This document shows positions 22,785 through 33,297 of a DNA stretch of 64,000 bases, piece by piece. The DNA comes from Excoecaria cochinchinensis (lineage: Eukaryota > Streptophyta > Magnoliopsida > Malpighiales > Euphorbiaceae), in the NCBI GenBank assembly GCA_947683425.1, contig CANTUQ010000073.1:16330001-16394000 (forward strand). The letters are read 5' to 3'. The notes beneath the pieces are model-generated. The model was not told the origin of the DNA. It ran no database searches and was given only the letters and a program-made list of their open reading frames with translations. A program made the translations under genes and the position numbers. Positions within the stretch are counted from its first letter, which is position 1, and each line of letters opens with the position of its first letter.

Positions 22785-25363
22785 CATTCGATAGAAATTT
22801 TTTAACCGGATACACAGGATGTGGACCCCAAAGATCTATTACACTAAAGAGTGATCCTAAGGGAACCACCTATCACTGTCACTACATTCACTGATCACTT
22901 TTACACAGTACACTGAGGTAGACCATCATTAGCCTACCAATTATGAATCATCATGACTCATACCGCAGTATAGGATCCCTATGGCTAGCCAACTATATTC
23001 TAAACTAGATTTAACTACCACACTACTACTAAGGGCATATACATTCATCATAAAATCAAATTTATAATTAATACATTGTAAGCCATCAACACGAACAATT
23101 CAGCCATCACCAGGATTTTCATTTTCAAATTTTCGTTTCACTTATCAATCACTTTCATTTCACTTATTTATCCATTTTAACACTAGTTACATCATAAAAC
23201 TCCATTAGCAAAATACATTCCATTATTTTCACCTTTCACATAATAGATTTACATACCAAGTTATATTAAATAAATTTTCAATAATTCCAATTAAGCCAAT
23301 ATACACTCAATTATAATCATATATTCATTTATGCCATTACACTTGATAAATCATCAAAGTACATCAATAAATACCATTCGGCCAAGCCTTGATTTTTCTC
23401 CTTCAGTTTATTTTCCATTCATTTATCACTTAATTAATTACATTACATATTAATAAGTCTAAATATACAATTTATGGCATTAAATCACAAAGTATACCTA
23501 TGTATATCTAGACATATCTTTCGGCCAAGGCATCACTTATTCATTAAAATTATTTTTCACTCCTTTATTAATTAAATTAATTAGATCACATGTCATTTAT
23601 CACAAGTATACCATTTATTTACATTACTTAACAAAGTATACCATTGTATGCCATACATATACATTCGACCTTATGTAGGTTTCACACCACAAATTTATTC
23701 TTTCTATTTTAAGCACATTAATCTTCATTTCTAACATCCTTTAACATGTCCATGATCTTACTTAAATTTTACATGCATATTTCACATACCAACATTATGA
23801 ACATAACCTAAAATCATGAAATTTTAATGAAAACAGAGGATATTGTATCCACTAACCTTAGATTCACGATCTCCACACTTAGATCTTCATTTCCTTCATT
23901 TTCACCATTAAAGCACTTTCACTTCCATTATTTCTCTATGTGGCTGAATATAAACACCAAAGAACCCACCATTAATTTGCTTCATTTTTGTAATATAATT
24001 GCATAAATATACTCTACACATCTAAAATTACTTATTTGAACCTTTAAATTAAATTATAAAACCCTAAATCACTTACCTCATTTTTATTCCCTAACTTTCA
24101 ATCCTTGATTTCCCTCACTTCCAACCCTTTAAAAGAACTACAATAACCACTAATAGACTGTAGAGGAACTAAACTTCATTTAGGAGGCTAGGATTTAAGG
24201 AGAAATTTGAGAAGAAATGAAGAAATTTTGGTGGAGAAAAGAGAGGAACCATTGGGCCTAAGGAGAAATTTGAGAAGAAATGAAGAAATTTTGGTGGAGA
24301 AAAGAGAGGAACCATTCGGCCTAGAGAGAAGGAAGAGGAGCTACTAGATTAGACCAGATTTTTCTAAAGAAATCTGACATTTCAGCCTTTATTTAGCCTC
24401 ACCTAATGGGCCAAACCATGGGCCAAGCCAAAAGCCCATTTAGGTTAATAAGCTCATTTTGCAATCGAAAAATATTTCTCTCACTTTCCAAGTTTAATTT
24501 CTGCCAAAATTAGTTCCATAATGCTTAAAATATATAAACTAGCCTCCATATAAAATTTTAGCTTAATCGGAGTCCATTTTCGGATCCGATAACTCAATTT
24601 TTTGTCTAATCATAAAATTTATTTTTCACTACTATATGATTCTCCATATAATTCATAGCAAATCCATACTTTAAATAATTTTTCTGAATAACTCCCTTTT
24701 GAGTCTGGTCAAACCTTAGTCAAACTAGTCAAACCACAGTCAAATTGGTCCGATCAGTCCGATTCAATAGTTGAACCGGTCTAGTTCACTTTTCATCCTT
24801 AACTTCCTTTTTGCTCTTAATAGCTCATTTGACCCCGGTCCCATCCCAATTAGGGGCCATTTTCGGTCTGGTTCAATTGAACTTGTCCAATTCACCAATT
24901 TTTTAGTATCACCGTAAAATTAATTTTTCACTACTAAACTATTCGACACATCGTTCTGAGTCCATCTATACCTTCAGATAAATTTTTAGAAGTCATTTAC
25001 TATTTATAAAGCCTCGATTAACTTCAGTCAAACTAGTTACTATTTGGATCGAACCAGAAGTTTTTCTTCTTTTTGACTTTTAGGGACCTATTTGACCTCA
25101 TTTTTTTTTCAAATTATACCACCACACTCCTCATAACTTGTACTTTCCAATTGTCTAATAAAATATTTTCCTCTTTCAGGTGACCCTCTCAGGACTTCCC
25201 TCCCCTGAGCATGTTTAACCTTTTAACTCCTCTATAATATAAGGTACTAATACTGTTACTTTCACACTCAAATCACACTATTCACTCTGTAGAATTCATT
25301 GATCAATACCATGCCAGTATTCAAGTCATTACATGCCAACTATGGCAATCTTGGGCCATTACA
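22785..25363 (-). other. L2 segment 3: 5' part of L2 with leader region
   Basis: About 2.6 kb without coding domains. In the minus direction it starts at the L2 end (25363) and passes through AT-rich DNA to a GA-rich leader with a tandem duplication (24197-24322) and a donor GAG|GTAAGTG (about 24090). No palindrome array like those of the other LTRs was found. Confidence 0.6.
24197..24322. repeat. 63-bp tandem duplication in the L2 leader
   Basis: 24197-24259 and 24260-24322 are adjacent copies differing at one base (ATTGGGCCT versus ATTCGGCCT). Confidence 0.95.
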
Positions 25364-25368
25364 AGGGT

Positions 25369-25756
25369 AGTTCTTCTCATGAGTTTTAAGCTACCGAGAA
25401 GCACAGGCAACTACCTTACCTTCCTGCATGAGGACACATCCTAAGTCATTCTTGAAAATATCACCATAGATCACAAAGTCTTTCCCTCATTCCGATTGTG
25501 TCAGAATAGGTACTTCGATCAACATACTTTTTAGCTTCTCAAAGCTCTCTTGACACTTGTCAATCCATATAAACTTAACATTATTTTGTAGCAACTTGGT
25601 GATTGGAGTGGCAAGTAAAGAAAACCCCTTCACAAATATCCTATAAAAACTAGCCAACCCAAGGAAGCTTCTAATTTATGTAACATTAGCGGGTATCTTC
25701 CATTCTAAAATGGTTTCATTCTTCTTTGGACCAACTTTAATGCCATATATTGATAC
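25369..25756 (-). pseudogene. H pol remnant, part 2: RT thumb / RNase H junction
   Basis: Reading the minus strand from 25756, one frame gives the Ty3-type segment IRSFLGLASFYR, VKFIWIDKCQESFEKLK and LGCVLMQEGKVVACASR, with in-frame stops before IRSFLG, after LTQSE and after ASR. It continues the RT at 28079-28283 across solo LTR L3 and joins the RNase H at 1156 across L2. This makes it part of the outermost host element. It is clearly dead. Confidence 0.88.
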
Positions 25757-26197
25757 TGTAACACCCCTTACCCATACGTAGGGAGCTTCATCCCTCGAGG
25801 AGCAAGAAGGACCCCGATAGATTAGGGTTGTCACGCAAAACCCCATACAAAGCAAACAAAGTTTCTAATCATCCATTAATCCAAGGATAAAATAAAATTT
25901 CTTAAAACAAGAGATAGAGGTTGAAAACAAAAGTACGGTATTTTATTAATTTACAAAATATTCTTTACATATCATCAGTACAAACGTGCCTCAGCACCAA
26001 AAGATCATATACATATCTGATACCAAGTCAAAATACAAAAATGGAGTTTACATCAGGATTACATCATTACAAAATACTTAACCTAATACATATACAAAAA
26101 AAGTACATCTTCCTATACTACAAAAACTCTCCCCTAGTTGCATTGGCCCTGCTGATGCGAATCTCCATGTCCAAAAACTTAAACATCTTCCACACCT

Positions 26198-26235
26198 GCA
26201 CGGATAAAACACCCGTGCTAAGCGATAACGCTTAG
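26198..26235 (-). repeat. conserved double hairpin of L3
   Basis: GCACGG (26198-26203) pairs with CCGTGC (26213-26218). CTAAGCG (26218-26224) pairs with CGCTTAG (26229-26235) around loop ATAA. The two stems abut. Confidence 0.9.
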
Positions 26236-26429
26236 TGGGGAAAACATAAATGCACAACGACCACTCACAGTGGCGTCAACAAAAAACCACATGCTTATGG
26301 CACACATAGAGGATAATGAAGGCTTATAAAATAGTTCAACACATGAAACATACAGTTATAACATCACACTGGTATATATTTGCATATTACAATCCCACAT
26401 TCATATAAGAAATCATGCAATACAAAATA

Positions 26430-26648
26430 GTGGATAACGAGTATGCATAGATACCCGAGGTATCAACAATATTTCATAACTCATAGATACCCGAAGGTAT
26501 CAAATCAATCTTTTCTTTTCGTTTTGAAAACAATTTCACATGGGATCTTAAACAAGATCCAAGGATCACGAAGATCCAATCGGGGGACCTGATCAGGGTC
26601 CAAATCACAGAAGGCTGCAGCTATAGAAGCTCTATTAGGCATGCCTAA
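26430..26648 (-). repeat. ordered palindrome block of L3
   Basis: GTGGATAACGAGT, GATACC...GGTATC dyads, GGATCTTAAACAAGATCC (about 26543), GGACCTGATCAGGGTCC (about 26586) and TTAGGCATGCCTAA (26635-26648), in the same order as in L2a. Confidence 0.8.
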
Positions 26649-26936
26649 CTATCCACTAAGTTGACTCTTGTAGGTCATGCATGATACAAATCATATTCAA
26701 AGTATAACACATAATTTAAAATAAAGAACCATGGACTTAAGACATGCATAATCCAATCCGTATTCAATACATACATTCATTATACTTCACATTTAATATA
26801 ATTTGATGAATTGAAACACAATTAAAAATCCATTTCTAATTGAGGAGACCCCAATTAAGACTAAAAACCAATAACATATGAAAAAGGAATGAAAAAGACA
26901 TAACTCAAAACTTTGCAAAATTTCAAGACAGAGATG

Positions 26937-27231
26937 CTTTACACGGCAGTATGTACCGCCGTGTAAGACATCCTACACGGTGGTAAGGAAAAACCATACC
27001 GCCATGTAACATGTCCAACACGAAATCCTCGATAGGCAGGATGCATTTACATGGCGGTATGGAGAGTTCCTTACCCTCGTGTAAATACACAACCCAGAAT
27101 TCCTTCAAGGCAGAATGACTTTACACGGCGGTATGTAAAGTTTTTACCGCCGTGTAAAATCAGGAACAAAGAATTCTGGAGCATAGAATGCGATCACACG
27201 GCGGTGAGGAACGCCTTACCGCCGTGTAATT
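26937..27231. repeat. L3 palindrome array (ACACGGCGGTA / TACCGCCGTGT type)
   Basis: At least four hairpins with arms ACACGGCGGTA and TACCGCCGTGT and loops of 2 to about 15 nt, spaced about 70 bp apart. Some arms are decayed (ACGGTGG, CGCCATG). The motif has no sequence match to the TCGCGA arrays but occupies the same place. Confidence 0.88.
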
Positions 27232-27795
27232 CACCAAAAACCCAGAAAATTCAGTCTTTATCATGTCTAAACCATACCCAATCTTCACCATATTATAAGT
27301 CAACAAAACACTTCAATAATACTACTCATAACACCCTAAAATACATGCTCAATTACATTTACACACTCAATTCTCAATAATTCCACATAAAACACAAAAT
27401 CACATAAACATGCATAAAGAGCGAGAATTCCCAAACCTCAAACTCCTAAGCTCCAATCAAGGGGCTCCGCTTCCACTTGCTATATCCTTGCCCTTAGGCT
27501 CTCTAAGAGGGATTTTTGAGCCAAAACACCCAACAAAATAGAATTCAAACTCTTAACCCAAAATACATATTGACCAAATTCAAAAGGAAGAAAGAAGAAG
27601 ATAAGGAAGGAACAACTAGTTACGACTTACCAAACCAACTTAGGGCTACCAAACCCACCAAAATTTGTAGCTAAAAGAGAAGAATCACAAGGAAGCAAAG
27701 AAGAAAGGAAAAAGAAAATGAAGAAGATGCGGAACGGTTGAAGAAGAAGGAGAAACGGGAAGGGGACAAAGGAAAATAACTCTCCCTCACTCTCT

Positions 27796-27802
27796 CTTTA
27801 TA
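27796..27802 (-). promoter_or_regulatory. TATA-like box of L3
   Basis: TATAAAG on the minus strand, just upstream of the GA-rich leader in the inferred transcription direction. Position suggests the LTR promoter; motif-based only. Confidence 0.5.
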
Positions 27803-28078
27803 AATATCTCCCCACTTGCCACATGTCACCCTTCTGCAAGAGGACCTCCCCATGACACACCCAACTACCATCCTCTCATATACACCCAAAACCAACCCTA
27901 CTAAACACACCCTCCTCCCATACACACACTCACACCAAAACAAAACCCCAAATCACATAATAATAACTAGATTAAAACAATAACATATAATCAAGATAAC
28001 ATATGCCAAAATTATATATGCAAAATCACACACCACATGGCTTAAACTACTAAGGTGGAAGCAGGGTGTTACAGATAC

Positions 28079-28654
28079 CACATTTACAGAACTTGGCATA
28101 CAAATGCTTGTCCCTCAAATTCTGCAGAACTATTCGTAGGTGTTTGTCATATTCTTCTGTATTCTTAGAATAAACCAGGATATCATCAATGAAAACTACT
28201 ACAAATTGGTCTAGACATGGATGGAAGATTTGGTCCATCAAGTCCATAAAAGCTACTGGTGCATTAGTGAGTCCAAATGGCATGACATGAACTCATAATG
28301 CCCATATCTAGTGTGAAAAGCAGTCTTCAGCACATCTGTTTCTTTTACCCTGAGTTGGTGGTACCCCGATCTCAAGATAATTTTAGAGAACATACCTACT
28401 CCTTTTAATTGGTCGAACAAGTCATCAATTCTCGGTAGTGGATACTTGTTCTTTATAGTCACTTTGTTTAACTACCTATAATCGATATAAAGTCGAAGGG
28501 ATCCATCTTTCATTTTAATAAACAACACAGGTGCTCTGCATGGCGATACACTAGGGCAAATGAAACCATTGTCAAGCAACTCTTACAACTGAATTTTAAG
28601 TTCTTTAAGTTCTGTCAGTGCCATTCTATAGGGACCAATAGAGATAGGTGTTGT
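28079..28654 (-). pseudogene. H pol remnant, part 3: reverse transcriptase core
   Basis: In minus-strand order the blocks run: TPISIGPYRMALTELKELK, PCRAPVLFIKMKDGSLRLYIDYR, KYPLPRIDDLFDQL, SGYHQLRVKETDVLKTAFHTRYGHYEF, MPFGLTNAPVAFMDLM and the catalytic VVFIDDILVYSK with its Asp pair (FIDD). The protein breaks off at KFCKCGI, where L3 is inserted. Stops (for example before LNKVTIKN) and a frameshift near 28260-28283 disrupt it. The residues resemble chromovirus (Tekay/Del-like) RT, by recall only. L4 cuts it at 28655, so protease and gag are not in the window. Confidence 0.9.
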
Positions 28655-29846
28655 TGTAAGGCCCCAACTCGTACCCTAGTAGAGTATGTATGTATGAGTG
28701 GTAAGTGTTCGGTATTTCGTAGAAGTCTAGGTTATTATTATTGACATTAAGGACTTAATTGCATCCTGTAGGAAGTTTAGTAGGTGTAATTGTAAGTCAG
28801 TTTTTAATTATATGGTTTGAGTGTGTTTTGAGAAGAATAGAAGGATTAGAAGAGAACTTTGCCAGATCCACCATAAGAAAGTCACAAGTGGATGGTGAGA
28901 TGAGGAGAGAGAAATAAGAAGATAAGAATGGCTTTAAAAGCCAAGAGAGAGAAAACGTGAGAGAGCAGCTCCTATTTTCCCTCACATCTTCTTCTTCTTC
29001 TTCTTCCTCCTTGCCCTAAATCATCCCTTAAGCTGTTGTAAATTGGTTGGTTTGGCAATTCAAGAGTTGATCAGGTATGTGAATAGTGCTCTTCTTCTTC
29101 TTCTCCCTGGTCTGTTTAGTGGTTGCTGGTTGTGTGCTGTGTTTAAGTGAGTGTATTGTTTGGTTGAATTGTTCAGAGATTCCAGCTAGAGAGGCGAAAG
29201 GGAAGGAGAAAGTGGGTAGAAGTGCTGCTAATTGAACTTTGAGGAGCTTAGGAGCAAAGGTTTAGGAATTTTTGTGATTTTCCATAAGCTTTGATTTTGA
29301 CTTAATGTTATGATTTCTGAGAAATTGAGATTTAAAGTATGTCTATTTGCATCTTTGAAGTGGGTTTTGGTAATTTGAAGTAAGAATTGGAATTTGAGGT
29401 AGAGTATTGAATTTAGATGTGACTTTATGTGAAATTGGGGAAATTTTCTGGGTTTGAAGCTTTGTTGCTTTAATTCCTCCATTTTGCCATTTGAATCACT
29501 TCTAATTAGTGTAAAACTTGGATAATGTGATGGGTATTATGTTTTGATTTCCTTGTAATGGTTTGGTTGAAGTTCTTTGGTCAATTGCATAATTTTGGGG
29601 AAGCTTGGCTTGAGGAGAGCTGTGCAGGTTGGCATCAGAGCGTGAAGCTTGACTCTGTTGCGAGCGTGACCTTTATCGCGAGCACGATAGAGAATGAGGT
29701 CATTCGAGCTTTTGCTGAGGTGTCCTTGATCGTGAGCACGACAGAAAGTTCGGTAGCTGAACTTTCACCGGGCTATTCCTTGTCGCGAGTTCGTCTGTGT
29801 ACGTGAGTTCGACCGAGGCCCTTCTGCCCTCTATTGCGAGCGCGAC
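28655..29846 (+). mobile_element. L4: 5' part of a plus-strand LTR, interrupted by L5
   Basis: Starts TGTAAGGCCCC at 28655, preceded by GTTGT (28650-28654), the presumed left TSD. It inserts into the RT region of H. In the plus direction there is a TTAAAA-rich spot near 28932, a GA/CT-rich leader with (CTT)n at about 28988-29008, a donor CAG|GTATGTG (about 29073) and a palindrome-rich stretch (29640-29846) cut by L5. Its right half and second TSD would lie beyond the window. Solo LTR or full element cannot be told. Confidence 0.75.
29640..29846. repeat. L4 palindrome array, decayed
   Basis: Repeats such as TTGCGAGCGTGAC, TCGCGAGCACGATAGAG and TCGTGAGCACGACAGAAAG, imperfect versions of the TCGCG..CGCGA hairpins. 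L5 inserted within this array. Confidence 0.65.
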
Positions 29847-30277
29847 TGTAACATCCCTTACCTATACGTAGGGGAGCTCACCCGCATAGAGGAGTGAGCG
29901 CCCACATAAGCAATGGTTGCCACCAAGTAGAACAAAGCATGCAGAGCATAACCTTAAATATAAGCACAACGGAATAAACATTCATATACAATAACAGAAG
30001 TGGAGGAATAACACATTCAAACCCAAAAAAGAACTTGTCAATCTCATTTATTGATATACAGAAAAACATTTACATAATAAAACTGTTTACAATATCATTT
30101 TAACATAAATACAACTTAATTGTTACATATAACAAAAAAATTGTTACAAATCAAAAGCTATACATCAGAGGTTACAAAAATACAAAACTAAGCCTCTGAC
30201 AAAAGCTTGATCTATTGTGTTGGCCTTGGCTACTACGGATCGGACCTCTCAGAATCTTCTATAGCTTCCACACGTAC

Positions 30278-30313
30278 ACGGATAAAACACCCATGCTAAG
30301 CGATAACGCTTAG
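30278..30313 (-). repeat. conserved double hairpin of L5
   Basis: A CACGG/CCATG-type stem with one decayed pair, followed by CTAAGCG-ATAA-CGCTTAG (30296-30313, perfect). Confidence 0.85.
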
Positions 30314-30513
30314 TGGGGAAACAAGAGATGAACGACCACTCACAGTGGACGTCGAAAACAAATCACATACATATGGCACGTGCATACTGATAATTCATCA
30401 AAATCTTAAACTATAATTTGCATTCAGCAAGAAAGCTACACCATATACCTTCCCGGAAATAAAACCTCAGCAACACATTATTATCAAATTCATAGATATG
30501 CATGCAAACTCAA

Positions 30514-30713
30514 AGTGGTGGATAACGAGTGAACACATTGGTACTCGGGGGTACAGGCAAAACAATTTCTTTTCCTTTTCTTTCAAAAATGTTTTCACAT
30601 TGGAGATCTTAAACAAGATCCAAACTCATAGGGATCGTGAGGATCCAAACAGGGACCTAATTAAGGTCTAAAATGCATTGGGTGCAGCTAACAAAATTCT
30701 ATATGCATGCCTA
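30514..30713 (-). repeat. ordered palindrome block of L5
   Basis: GTGGATAACGAGT, GTAC dyads, GATCTTAAACAAGATC (about 30605), GACCTAATTAAGGTC (about 30653) and a decayed TATGCATGCCTA (30702-30713). GACCTAATTAAGGTC differs from GACCTGATCAGGGTC of L2a and L3 by changes on both sides of the dyad. Confidence 0.75.
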
Positions 30714-30867
30714 TCTATCCACTTACTCGACTATTGTAGGCTAAATACATCCACTCAAATATTGATCACATAATAAGATATGTCATAGTTCATGTATTTA
30801 CGTGTATAAAATAGAGGTGAGAAGCTATGCAAAGTGACATAAAATAATCAACAATGAAGAACCGGGG

Positions 30868-31150
30868 AGGGTCGCGCTCACGATGACAGTCACGCCCGCG
30901 ACCGAGACAACTTGTACACCAAGGCGCACTCGCAACAACAAGCTGCTCTCGTGACCGAAGAAGTTGGCTGGCCTCTATCGCGCTCACAAGCAAGATTGCG
31001 CTCGTGACAGAGGGCAGGTAGGCCACTGTTGCGCTCGTGATAGAAGTCAGTCCGGGAGAAGCTCGACTTATCGACCTCTTTGTCACGCTTACAACAAAGA
31101 GCGCCTCAGCTGGAGCTTGGTGCTGCACACTTTATCGCGCTCGCGACTGA
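30868..31150. repeat. L5 palindrome array, decayed
   Basis: Imperfect GTCGCGCTCACGATGAC, TCACGCCCGCGAC and TATCGCGCTCGCGACTGAG units. Many CpGs have become CA or TG, as expected from methylation decay. Confidence 0.75.
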
Positions 31151-31696
31151 GTTATGTTTCTAGCTCTGATTCCGAGCTCCACAGCTCTCCTCACGCCAAT
31201 CTCCTCCAAAACTCCAATAATCAACCAAATAACTTCAACCCAATCATCACAAATCACTCAAACATGTTTCTAAACATTCAATCAAAGTTTTACACAAATT
31301 AAAAGTAAATAATTTGGCAAAATTAAACAATATACATAATCAAACCTCAAACCCACAAAATCAATGGAAAACCACCTAGAGTCAATCCAACTTTTCATAC
31401 ACAAATCCATTTCCAAATTCCTTTCAAATATAACGAAACCCAACATAAATAAACATGTAAACATGCTCAATTCCTCAAATTTCTAGAAATTCCAATCAAT
31501 TGTTCACAAGCAAAAAATCACACAAAAACACACAATGCCCAAACCTTATCTCTTATGCTCCTTAAAAATCAATTGGCTTCACTACCTCCAACCCTCTCCA
31601 TTCCTTTGGGCTCTCTAGCTGGAATTTATGATCAAATGAGACAAAAAACACACTCACTCAAACACCCAAACCAGCAAACACACAAATCATCCAAAG

Positions 31697-31746
31697 AGGA
31701 GAAGAAGAAGAAGAAGAAGGAGAAGAAGAAGAAGAAGAAGAAGAAG

Positions 31747-31776
<30 letters not shown>
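31697..31776. repeat. (GAA)n microsatellite in the L5 leader
   Basis: Long AGA/GAA triplet run with few interruptions. An open frame over it would be poly-lysine and is not a gene. Confidence 0.95.
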
Positions 31777-31779
<3 letters not shown>

Positions 31780-31969
31780 AACACTTATCCAAAGATCTGG
31801 AATTTGCCAAACCAACACACAATTTCAGCAACCGAGAAGGGAGAAGATGAGCATTGAAGAAGGGGAATAGGGACTAGAACAGATGAAGAAAACGGGAGAG
31901 AAGGAGAATGGGAAATCTACCCTTCTTAGCTCTCTCTCACATTTTCCCTTTCAATTGACTAGGTCAATT

Positions 31970-33283
31970 GTTAGGTGTATTTCTAAATGCTAATCCGCGA
32001 GCATATGGTTTACCGATTATAGTACCTAACATATCATTCCCACGAGGAATGTAGATTAATATTACTCATTATTACTACTTGATTTTAATCTTGTTTAAAA
32101 TATTCAATAATTTGTTAATGAAAGTGGAATTATATATTAAATATTATCTAACCTTGTTAATAATGATCAAAGAAGACAAATGGATTAATGATGATAAAGT
32201 AATAACTAATGGAACTTGAAGTGATTATTCTTAATTATTAGTGTATTCTTGTCATGCAAGTCAAGTTGAATAGCATTCCAATTCATTCTCTCGATATAAA
32301 CTAGAGTGCCTAAAATATGCATTTATAATTCCAACTCTTAACTCTCATTAATGAATTAGATGGTTATACATGCAAATTTCAGGATTAATAAGCAACCTAT
32401 AATAATCATCTAACATTATGATCTCTCAAATAATGCTTCGATGATGAACTTCTATTAGATTTAAGTAGGAGTTTATCTCTCGACTAAATTCTTACCCATA
32501 ATGATCATGTATCAAATACTAATAGAAAATTCTACAAGCAAGAATACCAAATTGATATGAATAACAAAACATAACAATAATGATTCAAGTTCATAAATAC
32601 ATCGTTCAATATTACAAAGAAGAAGTAAAAGATGAGAAATAGAAGAAAGAGATCTCTCAACCCTTTTTCCTTTCACAACGTATGATCTTCTCCCTTGCAA
32701 TAATCTTCTCTTCAAAACATAAAAACTAACTTAGAACTTCAACTAACAGAAATTGTTCTCTCTCAAACTTACAGAAAAATGCTTAGTTAAAATTCTGTCC
32801 TTTCAAATTACAGTTAAATTTAATATATATAATTTTCTAAAGGACATGTCTCTTAATAAGCTTCTTCAAAGGGTTGCACAAGTTGGTGAGAAAGCATGAC
32901 CCTTTAAGTGACTTTTTGAAAATAACTACCCAACGGATCTCTCTATCGCAATCGCGACGCCCGTCGCGCTCGCGACAGAGCACGGCTCTTTCTCCCTTGC
33001 TTTTCCTCAGCTGCGTTGGTTGCTTCTCTTTCCTCCACATCTCATCGCGATCGCAACAGCACGCGGCTTCCTTCCTTTGCTCTTATTTTTGGCGCCTTCT
33101 GTCGCGCTCGCGATAGAAACCTCTTTGCTTGCTCATTTCTTCTCCTTTTCCATTATTTTCTCCTTTTTCTCCTCTACACACAAAACATAATACAAAACAT
33201 AAAACATACCTAATTCTAACACAAATAAACATAATTTTAATCATAAAACATTAGCTAAATATGAGCTATTTAGGCTCATATCA
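31970..33283 (-). repeat. 3' LTR of the Athila/Tat-like element
   Basis: On the minus strand it runs from TGATATGAGCC (33283) to ACACCTAACA (31970), 1314 bp with TG...CA ends. The purine-rich AAGTGTGGGAGCT lies directly upstream. It contains a palindrome array (32938-33116). No coding domain. Confidence 0.7.
32938..33116. repeat. palindrome array in the Athila/Tat-like LTR
   Basis: Units ATCGCAATCGCGAC, GACGCCCGTCGCGCTCGCGAC, TCATCGCGATCGCAAC and TGTCGCGCTCGCGATAG. It mixes the TCGCG-CT-CGCGA hairpin of L2a and L2b-i with the GACGCCCGTC form typical of the Tat LTRs here. Confidence 0.8.
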
Positions 33284-33297
33284 AGCTCCCACACTTA
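33284..33297 (-). promoter_or_regulatory. polypurine tract of the Athila/Tat-like element
   Basis: AAGTGTGGGAGCTTGA spans the tract and LTR start on the minus strand, the expected place for plus-strand priming in reverse transcription. Confidence 0.6.

Larger units (their letters stand above)
1157..25363 (-). mobile_element. L2: large solo LTR in H pol, carrying two nested solo LTRs
   Basis: L2 starts TGTAACACC at 1157 and ends GGCCATTACA at 25363. It is flanked by perfect 5-bp duplications AGGGT (1152-1156 and 25364-25368), and the RNase H coding sequence of H is contiguous across them. Without L2a (3235-16186) and L2b (16471-22784) plus their TSDs, about 4.9 kb remains: 1157-3229, 16187-16470 and 22785-25363. 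No protein domain is visible in those parts. On the minus strand a candidate splice donor GAG|GTAAGTG lies near 24090, as in the other LTRs here, suggesting minus-strand transcription. A solo LTR is the simplest reading; a domain-free LARD-like element is an alternative. Confidence 0.75.
25757..28073 (-). mobile_element. L3: solo LTR in the RT gene of H
   Basis: Starts TGTAACACCCCTTACC at 25757 and ends GGGTGTTACA at 28073, with perfect TSD GATAC at 25752-25756 and 28074-28078. Length 2317 bp, no coding domains. The RT coding sequence of H is contiguous across it. It holds the double hairpin (26198-26235), GTGGATAACGAGT (about 26430), the ordered palindrome block (26543-26648), a palindrome array (26937-27231) and a TATA-like TATAAAG on the minus strand (27796-27802). 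Confidence 0.95.
29847..31969 (-). mobile_element. L5: 3' part of a minus-strand LTR, interrupted by an Athila/Tat-like element
   Basis: Starts TGTAACATCCCTTACC at 29847 after GCGAC (29842-29846), the presumed TSD. It is close to L3 in layout: double hairpin (30278-30313), GTGGATAACGAGT (about 30514), ordered palindromes (30605-30713), palindrome array (30868-31150) and a GAA-rich leader (31697-31776). It breaks off at 31969 where the next element begins; the rest should lie right of the window. Confidence 0.8.

Noticed and set aside
31555..31779. 74-aa frame ending in poly-lysine
   Set aside because: Translation of the (GAA)n microsatellite.
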